Assembly (NCBI RefSeq): GCF_963678635.1
Contig: NC_087069.1
Coordinates: forward strand, 11,907,186-11,965,529
Length of the DNA stretch: 58,344 bases
Direction: 5' to 3'
Source of the DNA: Symsagittifera roscoffensis
Taxonomy: Eukaryota > Xenacoelomorpha > Acoela > Convolutidae
Below the pieces are notes generated by a model. It worked only from the letters and a program-made list of their open reading frames with translations. It did not search any database and was not told the origin of the DNA. Positions 45,721 through 57,659 of the stretch are shown here, in pieces. Positions within the stretch are counted from its first letter, which is position 1; the number at the start of each line of letters is the position of its first letter. A program made the position numbers and the translations under genes.

Positions 45721-46989
45721 CTTATGTCAATTTTTTAAATTTAGTGGGATTTGGGAAAATTTCAGTTTGACTTAATTGGGAAAATTAACGCGAGACAAAT
45801 CTAGTTTTGTTATCGATTACGCAGCAACTTAGTCGGGCTAAGCTTTGCCGAAATCAGTTGAAAAACGCCATTTTAAAAAATTGATGTGCAACTAGCTACG
45901 AAGTAGCTATTTTAATTTTTTAATTTTTTGTATGGCCTGCTCTTTATTAAATCACATTCAAAATACTGCTATTTTGTTCTGTTCTAAAAACAAGTTGACA
46001 GAATAAACTTTTAGTTTTTAAATTAGAAATTATATATAACGTTAAATTGCGGAAATTGAAAACTTCTTCTACGACGTTGAATTGTTTCGGGAAAAGCTGA
46101 ATTTTCAGAACTTCAATCAGATGTTAAGTTCTTCCTTCATTCTCTTACACTAATCTTTTGAGCTTCAATATAACGTTTGTTTTGTTGTTGTTGAAAAATC
46201 ATTCTGCAGTTTGAGTATGTATTGAAATTTTTGTAAATGGCGTGCACTTTCATTAAAAAACGTTAAATTTGTTTTAGCTATTTTTTTCAGCCGTAATACT
46301 CATCTAGTTTTATTATAGATATCAACTAAGTAGTACAATTGGGTTGCTGAAAACTAATAATTTGAAAGCTAAGCAATGGAAAGCTTGAAAAGAAAAGTTA
46401 TGGGGATTGATTTCAGAGATGAAAAAAATAATGCTTTTACTTGACAACGTTGAGAAGCTTTTGTGCCCTATAACGAGTTGAACAATGCAAAGAACGTTTC
46501 AATTTTGTGAGACATGGTCAGGAAGGCCTCAAATATTGTTTCAGCGCACAAAGGGTTGCAAATATTGGGTTTTGATTATTCATTAAAACATTGAAATTGT
46601 ACAAGGGTTAACATCATTAGAAAACTTCAATGCAAACTTTATAAAATCCTAATTTCTGCTCATTAAATTCATGTAGAAAAACAAGTGGGATTCACTTGAG
46701 GTGGCGATTTCTCCTCAAGATTTTTTTCAATCGCCAGATTTTTTCCATTCTAAAGATTGACTCATTGAGGTTTATTTTCGAAGTTTCAAAATCCTACCTG
46801 TTTGAAGATTGGCCAATGTGAGAAGGTTGTAAAACGAAGGGTGCTTCTAGTTTTCTTTGTTGGATTTGCTAGTTCTGTATGTTTTGTAGTTTTTATACTT
46901 TAATTCTGGCCAGAGTAGCACGTGTCATGTTAATCATAAAATCAGATTTGATTGATTTTTTTGGTTTTATATAGACTGAAATGCGTGCC

Positions 46990-47480
46990 TGAAACTGTAA
47001 GACTGATTCGCTCATAAAAAATTGGTAAGTAATGACGCAAATAATAATGTATTTTTTTCTAACTAACCTTCTGCCTGTGATCAAATTCTAGATAGTTATG
47101 TAGAAAAAATGCGTAGAATGCATTGAACGGCTTTTAATTTTATATAAACTACAGATAGTAAGCGCTGTTAGAACTTTAAATTTGAATCGCTCAGAAAGAT
47201 TTGTGCAGCAATGACGCAAATAAATGTTTTTTATTCTAAATTTTCACCTGCCTGAGATCAGATTCTAGAGAGTTGTGTACAAAAACGTACAAACTGCTAT
47301 GAATATGAATGGTTTTTGATTTTATATATTCTGCAGATAAGCGTAGCTGGGACTTTAAAACTGAATCACTCAGAAAAAGATGTTAAGCAATGAAGCAAAT
47401 AAACGTATAGTTTTTCTACTTTTCTTTCTGCTTTTGATCGAATTCTAGAGGTTTATGCCCAAAAAAAACGTTTAACATCT
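46990..47480 (+). repeat. Second 177-180 bp satellite run, three copies
   Basis: The CTGCCTGTGATCAAATTC type start recurs near 47070, 47248 and 47428 with the same internal blocks as the run at 44.94-45.72 kb. The copies are more diverged from one another. Confidence 0.65.
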
Positions 47481-48284
47481 TTGTTGTTGACAAAAAACTT
47501 CATGTATGAAATTTTATATATAATTTTTCTTGGTGAAAAGCTGATTTTAGAAGGAACTAGCACAGCAACTGGTTGTTACAATATACTTTTTCTACTGGTC
47601 AGGTGATTTCTATGTCAATTTAGAGGCCTAAAATTAGAGTTTTTTTATTTTGAGTTTTTTACTCGGTTTTTCAATTTTTTTTAATCTTTGTGTAAATAAA
47701 TAATTTTTTACACACTTTTTTTGGACCAGTTTGATTTTTTGTCAATTAATTTTGACGGTTTTTTGTGGAATTCTAAATTAACTGATTTCCTTCAATTTTT
47801 TTATTTGTAATTTAATCTGTTGTCAGTTTAATTAAAGTTAGTGAAATTTGAGAAAAATTCAGTTTGACTTAATTGAGATTATTAAAGCGCTATACCTTAA
47901 GTTCTGTTTTTGCGCAGCAAAACAGTCCGGCTCAAAAATTATGTCAAAATCAGTTAAAATAAGCTATTGTAAATAAATGATATGTAAGAAGCTTTGAAGT
48001 GGCTATTTAAATTCTGTTGTATAGGCAGTGCCTTTTTAAAATTAAATTATGATTCTTTTTTTGGTTGTGTTCCGGAAAGCTAAAGCTGTTTCTCATGCTA
48101 AAGCTTATAAGCATCATTGCATCAGGCACTTAAGAATTCTAGAAAAATCATTTTACAGTTCAAAAATCTATTTAAAAGTTGGTAGTTGGCGTGTATTTTT
48201 ATCGAAAAGGTGAAAGTAGTTTTTTATACCTCAGCTAAGAAGTGCAAGTAGATTGCTGAAAACTCATAATTCTTAAACTAAACA

Positions 48285-48482
48285 ATGCAAGTCGTGGAAG
48301 AAAATAGTTTTAATGGGTTTGATTTCAAGGATGCAAAAAAACTCAGGTTATATGTGTTTTTTAACAGTTGTTTGTCAGGAGAATTTTGGTGCCCTATAGC
48401 AGTAGGAGCAATACAGATAAGTTTCAGATTCGTGACACATGATCAACAGTGCCTTAAACACTGTTTCAGCGCACAATGGTGA
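48285..48482 (+). pseudogene. Longest open copy of the array's MEx(V/L)EEN-type ORF (65 codons)
   Basis: ATG at 48285 follows the conserved CTTAAACTAAACA leader and encodes MQVVEENSFNGFDFKDAKKL, then a Cys-containing tail. The same start recurs at 39457, 41110, 42556, 43504, 46376 and 51174, with residues of the form M-E-x-V-E-E-N-x-F-D-G-I and many indels that are multiples of three. All other copies stop within 10-30 codons or shift frame. At 42556 the frame is followed by CAG/GTATGC, a possible splice donor. It may be a decayed first exon. I do not recognise the protein. Confidence 0.3.
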
Positions 48483-51260
48483 GTTGCAAATGTGGCATTT
48501 TTGAGTATCCATTAAATTATACAAGTTGCACAAGGATGAAAGTTGTTAATGAAACTTGTTATTATAAGAAAAACCCTTGAAAAATATTTTCATAGTTCAT
48601 GATCAAAATGCTTTTTCTCAAAAAAACAGAGGGAATCCTTCGACGAGTTGATATTTCCTCAGGAAAATTTTTCATTCAAGAGAAAAAAACACACTGAATA
48701 TAGAAACTGATTTCGATAGGGTTCATATTTGATAAGCTAAAAATTGCGAAAACAAACCTACGTGTTTGGGGATATTACTTGTTTTCGTATGTTGATTTTG
48801 CTAGTTCTGAAATGTTTATAGTTTTTTTTGACATTATTCGGCGGTTTGAGAGGTCTTTCTGGAGTAGCACATGATACGGTTAATATACAGTTGGATTGCT
48901 TTGGTTTTTTTGAATTTCTTCTTGAATGTAAATAACCGTTGCTGGAATTTCAAAACTGAATCGCTCAGAAGAAGTTGTTAAGCCTTGTTGCAAGTAAATA
49001 TAATTTTTATATAAATTTTTATCCAAAAAACGTTTCATAGCCCTATGGGTCTCAGAAAAGTCAGATACTTTTATTGCAATTTAGTTTTGAAAAGTAGATT
49101 GTGCGTAGGAGCTAGAAAAACAACAAAATATGTTGTTCTTCAAGTGATTTCTAAGTTCAATTAAAGGTTAAAAACTTGTTTTTTTTCTTTTTTTTATGAT
49201 ATACTTGCTTTGTATTCCTCAAATTTAAATTATACTAATTCCATTTACAATCATTTTGATATTTCAATTAGAACTATTTTCTTAATTCAGAAACTTTTGT
49301 ATTATGTAGCAAGTATTCTCGAAGGATTTTGTCTAGATGTGAAAAAAGCAATTCTCATGCTAATAATTTCTAAAAAAAATTACATAACTAACGCGCGACA
49401 TCTTTTGGTATGTTTTTGCGTAAGCAGCAATTAAATCGGACTCAGAAATCATGCCAAAATCAGTTAAAATAAGCGAATTTAAATAATTGATATGTAAGAA
49501 GCTTTGAAGTGGCTATTTAAATTCTATTGTATAGGCAGTTTCCTTTTTAAAATTAAATTATGATTCTTTTTTTGGTTGTGTTCCCGAAACAAATTGACAC
49601 AAACGTTTTTTTAATTCAAAATATATACTTAATTCAAGTTTGCGGACCTCAAAGCTCCATCTACACTGTTGAACCGTTTTAGGGAAGCCCGAAGGCTCAG
49701 AAGCTCAAGCAGAGTGTTAGGTTCACTGAATAATAAGGTCTTTTATCAGAAAAAAACACTGAAATTTTTCAATTGATTTCGACGCAGATGTTTTTCGATG
49801 AGCTTAAAGTTGCAAAAGCATACCTAATTGATGCGGGATCGGTAATAGAAGGTTGCAAAATGTAAGATACTACTAGTTTTTGCGAGCTGGAAAAACTAGT
49901 TCCGTATGTTTTGTGCATGTTTTGTATTTTTTTGATTAAATTGTTGCAGCAGTTTGAAAAGAACTTTCTAGAGTAGCACGTGAATTTTTTTAATATAAAG
50001 TTAGTTGGCTTGAATTTTTATGATTTTATATGAGACAAAATTTTCGAATTAAACTTTCAAACTTTGCTGGAATATTCAAACTAAGTCACTACAAAAATGC
50101 TTTCTGTGCATATGCGTTGTTTTTGACAGAATTGATTGATGTTTTAAATGCAATTTATCTATGAAAAGCAGATTGTGAGTAGGAGCTAGCATAGCAACTG
50201 CATGTTACATAATACTTTTTCTACAAGTCAAGTGATGTCTAGTTCATTAAGTTTGAAAGTTTGAGCTTTTTTTATGTTATTTTACTCTGTACTCTCAATT
50301 TTGTTTTTATCGGAAATTATGTGTAATTAAATTTCATATTTTTGCCCCGTTGATTTGTTTTTCTGAAACAATTCGATTTTTAAAAAGCAGTTTTGGTTGA
50401 TTTTTCTGTGAAGTTCTGATGAAAAGCGATTCCCTATGCTCATATCTGCTAAAGGAATTTTATCAGTTGTCAATTTATTCTATTTTGAGCGGTTTTGAGG
50501 AGGTTTCAATTCGGTTAGTTTGACATATTTAACGCGCGACAATTTGTGTTTTGTTATATAGCAAAAAGATCAGCTCAGAAACTATTTCAAAGTTAATCAA
50601 AAAAACTTAGATCTAATAAAAATGTAAGTAGCTACAAAAATAAATTTGTATAATTTTTTTTGGTTAATGTTTTTCAATAAAACACTTTCAAATTACTTTC
50701 ATCTCATGTCATTCTAAAAATAAAAAAACACTTAGAAATTAGAGTGTTTCAGGGAAGTCAAAAGTCTCAGTTTTGCCTTGGTATGAGCAACCTTGTTTTT
50801 TGAAACAAAATTTATAACTTGTCAATCATTATTTACAATGGTTTCCCAGTCAATTCAGAAACTTTCCGCTAGTTTTTTAAATGTTACGCATTGCAATTTT
50901 CAAGCAGGGTGTTGGGCTTTTCTTCTTTGTTCCACATACTTTATGAAAACATCAACAACCAGCTGCATTATTTGGTTCTATAAACTTCAATTGCAGTTAC
51001 AACATGTATTGAAATGTTTGTAATTGGCGTGTGTTCTCATCAAAATATTTAACTAAGTTTTGGTCTCTTTTTTCATCCTCATTACGCATTTATGCACGGA
51101 CAACTAATTTTTTGTACAACTCAACTAAGTAGCAAAATTAGCTGCTGAAATTTCTCAATTGGTAAACTAAACAATGGAAAGCTTGGAAGAGAACGATTTT
51201 GACTGGATTGATTTCAATTTTCAAAAATGCGCAAAAAGCTACTTGTTATAATTATTAGCT

Positions 51261-53740
51261 TTTTTTTTCTTTTCATGACTTCTCGCATTTAATTGTTTGG
51301 GACCACTTGCATAAAGCAACGTTGACTTGGTTGATTTGCATGTAAGTTTCGGTGTACAAAATTTCAACAAATGACGGAAATGCAACAACACTGCTTGTAT
51401 CAGAACGAAGACGTGAATGTCACGACTGTATTTTTGAGTTCTATAAGAGTTTTCAAACCCAAAAATAAAAAAATTTTAAATTATTTCTCGATTATTATCC
51501 CCTCACATGCTATGTACAGTACAAAAGTGACACTTTGCGTAGACCGAAAAGCAGACGTCATTTCATTTTGGAACGATTTCTAAGACGGTTAGTTCTCCGC
51601 GTACTTTTAAATAACACGAAAAAAGTGCACGTTAATTATCCTAAATTGATCGAACTGTTAAATTTCAAACCCCCATAGCAAAATCATCACAAGCAGAACG
51701 GTTTATATTATTTGAGCTCAGAAAAAAAAACTACACCTCACCGACGATATACAAGCAATCTTCAAAATTCCTAGTTAAAACGGACATTATCTGCAGAAAA
51801 AACTAACCCGGGTACAAAAGTTTGGTCACTTTTTTCGGAAATCGGAGCAATAAAAAAGTTAAATTCAAAAAGTATAGCAAACTTGACCTTCCTCAGGCTT
51901 AAATTGGTAATACGACTTCTGGTAAGTAGACCAAATAATTTCCTTAGCATCATAACTGCGAAACAATTGAATTATTAATGATCAGTGCGAAGTTTTTGAT
52001 TTCAAATGATTGCAACAGAGATCTGCAGTTTACCAGCAATAAGATATTATTCATTTGAATACGAATTTAGCCGATTAAAATTTTGGATGGGAACTTGGGA
52101 GTTCAAACCAAGATTGTGAGCCCATAAATAGGTACACACCCGGCTACTGTTTTGCTTAACTTAAAAGAGTGGGCGGTGAAAAGAGGTGGTGAGCTGACAT
52201 CTTAAAAATGAGAAAGCGGAGAGTCGATTCGAATTTTAAAGACTACAGAAAAAAATAAGACTGCTCATTAATAGACAAAGCCCTGAATATTCCGATTTCC
52301 GTCAATCACAAGCTTTTTGGCATAAAAATCCTTTAAAATGATCAAAAAAAGACGCGGATTTTTTTTATCCCGCATAAGCTATGTAAAGTATCAAGTAAAA
52401 TGTTTTGCGCGTATTTATGGATTAAAAAGGGCAAAATCTTGACTCAATTTAACCTTGAAGGACTTGAATGGCCGCTTATGCTTTAATAGGCCAGAATAAA
52501 CTGCGGGTTTTTCATTATTTTGATTTTCGTAACGAACGTAACGGAACACTTGTCTTCGGGATGGGTTTTTTTTCTTCAGATAAATTCGACTTTTTAACTA
52601 GCCATTTTTGACGGAGTTTTTTTATATCATTCAAAAGTTATTGTTGTCTTAAACTTAATTTTCAAAAACTAAATATTTCACCTGTGATTATTTTCGTAAA
52701 ATTATGGGGATTTAATGGTTGCCATTTTGGCCAATTTTGGACAATTAACGCGCGATGTAATTCGCGTTTTTAACGGGTAAGCGGAGATTTAATTCAACTT
52801 AGAAATTGTTCCAAATTGGTCAAAAGAAGCGTAATTGCCGTAAATCATTTGTTATAAGAAGCTAAACCTATCACTTTGGGCTTTATATGATGTGTGGGGC
52901 ATTGATTTTAATTTAAAAAAATCTAGGATTAAAAAAACGTGTTTATTTTTTTCACATTTTTTTTCATTTTAGTACAGCTCCATAGATCTTAAAAGGCAGT
53001 CAGAACCTTCAAGGCTTCACCCTAATACGAGCAGTCATGTCTCAATTTGAATAATAATCGTCAAAGTAATCCCAATTTCACCAACAAATATTTTCAATAA
53101 AGTTGGAAGATCATGTAAAATTTCAGCTCCAGGCAAGAGGTTTTTAAAGATGTTACGTTAGTTTTCTTGGGCTCATTTTCTATACTAGTTCTAAATCTTT
53201 TTACAGACAAAGGAAACAAGACTTCTCGTATCAGGGCAAAGCCCTGAATGGTCCGACTGCCTTTTTATGGTGGAGCAGTAATAACATGTTAAATGTGAAA
53301 AACTAAAATGAAAATTTTTTTTTATTAAAGTTTTTCCATAATCATCCACCCAAACGCCATATAAAGTACAAAGTCATTAGTTTTAATCCTAGTAACAAAT
53401 AACTTATGGCAAATAAGCTTCCTTCGACCAAATTTGAACGATTTCTAAGACGGATCAAATCTCCCTTAAAGCAAAATGGCAATCAAAATAGACACATAAC
53501 TTTACAAAAAAGATAACAGGTGAAATGTTTTTTTTTCCAGTTTACGTTTAGGACACTAATAGCTTTTGAATGCTAATAAGACTTCTGTCAAAAATGGCCC
53601 GTTAGAAAATCGAAATTTGCCTGATGATAAAAAACACCCCAAGCACAAATATTCCGTTAATTTTATTACGAGAGTCGGAACAATTAGACAAATGACAAAA
53701 GAGTTGGCACACATTTTTCCAGTTTTTCAGCTTATTTGAA
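51261..53740 (+). repeat. Diverged continuation of the array, three units of about 0.9-1 kb
   Basis: ATGCTATGTACAGTACAAAAGT (51508), its variant at about 52373 and another at about 53353 mark three units. AAAGCCCTGAAT followed by TTCCGA or GTCCGA lies near 52278 and 53239, and TTTCTAAGACGG near 51579 and 53446. Around 52740 the GACAATTAACGCGCGATG block and the sequence after it match the larger array, so this region is an older branch of it. No gene was seen. Confidence 0.5.
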
Positions 53741-54168
53741 GTAAAATGTCGCCGTTTCGTCATTTGTTTTCATTAATATTATGTTTTCAGCGCGACAACA
53801 ATTTCAAATCTGATGAGAACTCTTTTTTTCGAATATTCAAATTTTTTTTTAATTGGGGTTGTATCACTAATTTCGAAGTTGTGCCATTTTATAGATATTT
53901 TTGGGTGGGTATTTTTTTACATAGATCTGCTTTTTAACCATCATTAGCAAGGCCTGTAACTGAGCTCAACTTCATGAAATAACTCATTGAAACAAAAGAT
54001 TATTTAAAAACATTTAACTCTTTTTTAAAAAATCAAAGAACATAATTTTTCAAGTGCCATATACCATAATTGAAATAATTGTTTTGTAATGTTTTGTGCA
54101 GAGAAGATAAATGATTCAAACTTTTTTAGTCTGTTTTTCCTAGAGGTTCTGTGGATTTTTTTACCCAA

Positions 54169-54492
54169 TCATTCATAAAACAAAGGTTTTCTTAGAAACT
54201 CTATATTTGCTTGGGGCTCCATGCTGGTGCGCAAAAAATTCTCATACACTTCATTGTGAGAAAAGGCGACGTGCAGTTTTGAAAATAAGGAAACCCCGGG
54301 TTGACCTCTATAAACCGAAATCAGCTTAAAATTCCATACACCGTAAATGCTTATCAAGTCACCTCCATTTGCAATTGAGATGTCAAGTGCTACAACTCGC
54401 ATTAACAAGTTAGTTGTATATAAGTATAGATCGAATTGTGTATATCTCGGTTTAATACAAAAATATATCTCTGTATCTTCAAAAAAATACAT
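54169..54492 (-). CDS. 107-codon open frame, uncertain
   Basis: ATG at 54492 opens MYFFEDTEIYFCIKPRYTQF and runs 107 codons to a TGA at 54169, with a mixed composition that looks protein-like (for example KLHVAFSHNEVYENF). Against it, the middle (about 54295-54370) matches the non-coding repeat at 35.51-35.97 kb, which is interrupted there. It could be a gene that has captured a repeat, or a repeat-derived chance frame. I recognise no domain. Confidence 0.25.
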   Translation of the reverse strand: MYFFEDTEIYFCIKPRYTQFDLYLYTTNLLMRVVALDISIANGGDLISIYGVWNFKLISVYRGQPGVSLFSKLHVAFSHNEVYENFLRTSMEPQANIEFLRKPLFYE

Positions 54493-54734
54493 TATAATCT
54501 ATTAAAATTCATTATAATGGATTATAGTCTGTACAAATTTTTTTCAAATTAATTGTAAAGTTTGGAAGATTTTCTGCCGTACTTACGGTCTACTCGAATT
54601 CTGAACTTGCTCAAATTCATAACGCCTACTTAATCCCTCTAACATTCTGTTTCTCTGTTCATCTTTAACCCTTCCCCAGTTTATTCTCCCCTGTGTTTAC
54701 TCTCCCCTCTGATTTACACAATTCAAACACACCA

Positions 54735-54990
54735 CCCCCCCCCCCCCCTTTACCCTCCTCCACAGTTTGAACCCCACCACCCTCAGTTAACTCCCCCAGT
54801 TAAATCCCCTCCCCTAAATTTTTCTCCCCTGCATAGACACACCACCCCCCCCCCCCCCCCACCGTTTACTACCCAGTTTACTCTACCCGCCCAGTTTACT
54901 CCCCCAACCCAGTATTCTCCCCCTCCCCACAGTTTACTCCCCCAACCCAGTTTACTGCTTTACCCAGTTTATTCACCACTCCCCCAGTTT
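54735..54990 (+). repeat. C-rich minisatellite with CCCAGTTTACTCCC units
   Basis: Units of the form CCCAGTTTACTCCCC are repeated with variation and interrupted by two pure C runs of 15 or more (near 54738 and 54846). The - strand has many G-runs of three or more in close succession, so quadruplex formation is possible there and an i-motif on the + strand. Confidence 0.75.
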
Positions 54991-55060
54991 ACCCCCATTT
55001 TCCCAAACTCTCATCATTCTCGCCCCCTTCCCAGTGTTGGGGGTCTGGTAGTAGTATAGT

Positions 55061-55219
55061 AAAAGTGGCTAGGAAAATGACCAATTTTAACCCCCCCCCC
55101 CCAAAATTCGGTGTGCCGTTGTACTTACCACTTTTAACCCCCAAAGGGGTTAACGCCCCTACTTTTTCGGGCACGCATGTTTTAACGGGGGTTAAAATTG
55201 GTAACTTTCCAGCCACTTT
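55061..55219. mobile_element. Small MITE, 159 bp, TA-flanked
   Basis: The left end AAAGTGGCTAGGAAAATGAC pairs with the right end GTAACTTTCCAGCCACTT, and the pairing goes on through CCAATTTTAACCCCC and its complement GGGGGTTAAAATTGG. TA lies at both borders. The core is GC-rich, with inner palindromic phrases (AACCCCCAAAGGGGTT). It carries no gene. A terminal AAAGTKKMC type start with a TA target is shared in outline with the tiny inverted repeat at 4480-4573. Confidence 0.7.
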
Positions 55220-55383
55220 ATGGAAACGGGAATGGAATTAAATTTTGGTTGGTGCATGTTTTCCCTTCTAAAGTTTGTGGGTATTGGCTTGTTTACATGT
55301 AAAATGACGTTATATACCTATTATATGCAACCAAACTATATGGTATATAGGAATGCACAAGATTTTGGCAGCGTAGCTTAACT

Positions 55384-56066
55384 GTTGGCTGCGGTGAACG
55401 ATTTCCTTCAAAAATGCATGTTTTTTTGCTCAATCTCGAAGAAAGGAAAATTCGTCAAGTGCGGCGGCCGCCACCTCTGTTTTGGCAAAAATTAATGATC
55501 AATTTCACCAAAATAAGAATGAAAAATTACTCTAAGTCAAATGAAGGTAAAAAACAAAGAAATATTACGAAACACTGAAAACTCTAAAATAATGAAATTG
55601 GCTTGAAAATTTCGACATTTCTATTTTCCGTGTCTACAGGAGACTGAAAAAACGTCTGAAATCTATGACAAAAGCTTTGATTTTATAGAAAGATTGAAAG
55701 AGCTAATAAGTTGAAGTGGCTAAAGATCTTGCAAAACGAGAACACTGATGATAGCCACAAAAGTGCCCATTAATTTTGCTGCAGCCATTTCTAAGATTTG
55801 CATATACCACTTTTTGTGATAAAAAGGAAACAATTTTTGATTCTTCTAGAAAACCTTCAGTAATTCCAATTAACCTTATTGTGCTAACCAAAGTTTTGAA
55901 AATATTCATCAAAGCGGACCTAGAAACATGGGGGAAAACTGTTATTTGTGTGCCAATATATACGACAGAACAAAGTGACCATCGAATAAAGCAGGTGAAA
56001 ACTTATTTGCGACTTTTAAGGAAAGCAGATATTCAAATTAGAGCAAATTCAATCGGGAAAGACTGA
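55384..56066 (+). repeat. Direct repeat copy 1, about 683 bp
   Basis: The stretch from GTTGGCTGCGGTGAACG to CAATCGGGAAAGACTGAA is repeated at 57660-58342 with about 97-98% identity. It includes a GCGGCGGCCGCC GC-rich block near 55462. Confidence 0.85.
55776..56066 (+). CDS. Open frame of 96 codons in the direct repeat, uncertain
   Basis: The frame covers LRFAYTTFCDKKETIFDSSR and ends with ADLETWGKTVICVPIYTTEQ, KTYLRLLRKADIQIRAN and a TGA. It has no in-frame ATG near its left end. In the second copy (57660-58342) one T-to-A change turns the TAT codon of FAYTT into TAA. The last 60 codons are identical in both copies. It may be an exon; I recognise no family. Confidence 0.3.
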   Translation: MLQPFLRFAYTTFCDKKETIFDSSRKPSVIPINLIVLTKVLKIFIKADLETWGKTVICVPIYTTEQSDHRIKQVKTYLRLLRKADIQIRANSIGKD

Positions 56067-57659
56067 ACACAAGCTATGACAAGTTATGAATACAGACTCA
56101 AAACTTGATATGAATTCGGAGTTACATTTTGCGCATCCAAATTTTTTGATTTTTCCATTAAAAGAATACGCAAACAAACAACTTTTTAATTTGATACTAC
56201 AATCTGGTCAACTGTTCTCAGTATCTTCTAATTAGGTTCAGTTTGGTTTTAGCAAGAGCTTTCTATTCAAAAGTTTGAAGCGCTATCAGTAATTATCACT
56301 GATTAACCCTCAGCTTAACAAATTAAATTTTGAGTTTTTTTAATATAAATCTGATCGTTTGAATATTTTCATGATTACGTTATTGCCTCTCAAAATACGG
56401 TGGCTTTTTGACTAAAAAATTTGATTACTCATCTACAACTAATTGTGTTTTTGAGAGATCAATCTTTCTTTCAATATATGTCTGAGGTGATCCAAGCTTT
56501 CACATTCACGTTCTGATCACTAGCAGGATCAAAACAGATCGCATCATGATATTTCTTCACATTTTTGCACCAATATTTGTCTTCTCTATTAACAAGACTT
56601 GTCTTCGAAAAACCCTTAGTTGTTTGAAATTGTAAGAAAAAAAATCAAGCCTTATCATCAACACTCTACCTGAATCTTCGGATTCCGTCAGAACGATAGC
56701 TGTTTCACACTAAGCAATGCTTTCACACCAAATTGGCTACAGCAGTTTCCGAAAACTTGTAAGTGCCATTTTGTAGTTTCAATGCATTTCGATAAACGTC
56801 AATTATGTTGTGTTATCTTAAGCTGGAACGACTAACAAAGATATGTTTAATTTGCCAAAAAAGTTTGTTGGACATTTTTACTTTGAGGAACTAAAATTTT
56901 GAGCCTCAATGCAGAAAGACTTGCTATTGATTTCAAAGACAAAAGGCGTGAGCATTTTGAGCTATTTCTCAAAAAGCTCTATCAACTAAAAAAATCTTGA
57001 ATTAAAAAACTTGTACTGACTGTTCATTTGATTACACAAATGCTTCACTTCTGTGGGTTTATAAGTTTGATTCAAAATTATGATTTTTCAAATGAAAACC
57101 TTTGAAAATTTGTGGTTTTTAGAGATTGATCAATCATTCTTCGAATATACAGTACCTGTCACTTAGACTTTGCTCGCTTACCGTCTTGAGCTCTACCAGC
57201 CGCATGTCATTTTCAACCATTCTTCTATCGATCAAGTTCGTCTGCACGATCAATGATTTTCCTCAATAAACCATAAAATTTTTCTAATAATTTTGTTATC
57301 GTAGTTTTTATCTCTATGAGCAACAATTCATCAAACACTTGGGACACCATGCTGCCTCCAATTGGACTTGTTGTTTGATGCTTCCATCGACAAGTTTTTG
57401 TGAAAACTTGAAAGTTGATCTTTCCTGTTACAATTTTAAAACATTTTTCATAACCAATGACTGCAGATAAATTGAAATTATCAATGCAGCATCTGCCACT
57501 TTTTCAAATTGAATTGTTCATAATGAGGATACCTGGAAGATCAAATATTTCGAGGATGTTTTTTTAAAAATATTATCAAATGTTTTGCAAATCAAGAAAA
57601 TGAAAAAAACTATCATTATAGTGTCTGGTTGATTATTCTAGAATATTCCAGAATTTTAA
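56067..57659. other. Interval between the direct repeats, no gene seen
   Basis: AT-rich DNA with stops in all frames. If the repeats are the ends of a tandem duplication, this is the rest of the 2.27 kb unit; if they are LTRs, it would be the inside, but no gag or pol residues are visible. Confidence 0.5.

Larger units (their letters stand above)
36440..51260 (+). repeat. Large direct tandem array, units about 1.5-2 kb
   Basis: Three marker blocks recur in the same order and orientation. Block 1, TTTCTAGAGTAGCACNTGAA, lies near 36480, 36931, 38500, 39968, 40410, 41463, 41876, 44779, 46913, 48857 and 49967. Block 2, GTTGTTAAGCAATGACGCAA, lies near 36607, 37048, 40092, 41553, 41994, 45064 and later. 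Block 3, CTAAACAATGGAA, lies at 39451, 41104, 42549, 46376 (variant) and 51170, with variants at 43500 and 48280. A segment around TTTAACGCGCGACA and another around CTTCTTCTAAGACGTTGA lie between them. Units differ by many substitutions and indels, so the array is old and has gained and lost sub-blocks. No known element type was recognised. Confidence 0.8.

Noticed and set aside
36440-51260. CRISPR-like array
   Set aside because: Units are long, diverged and eukaryotic in setting; there are no short identical repeats with unique spacers and no cas genes.
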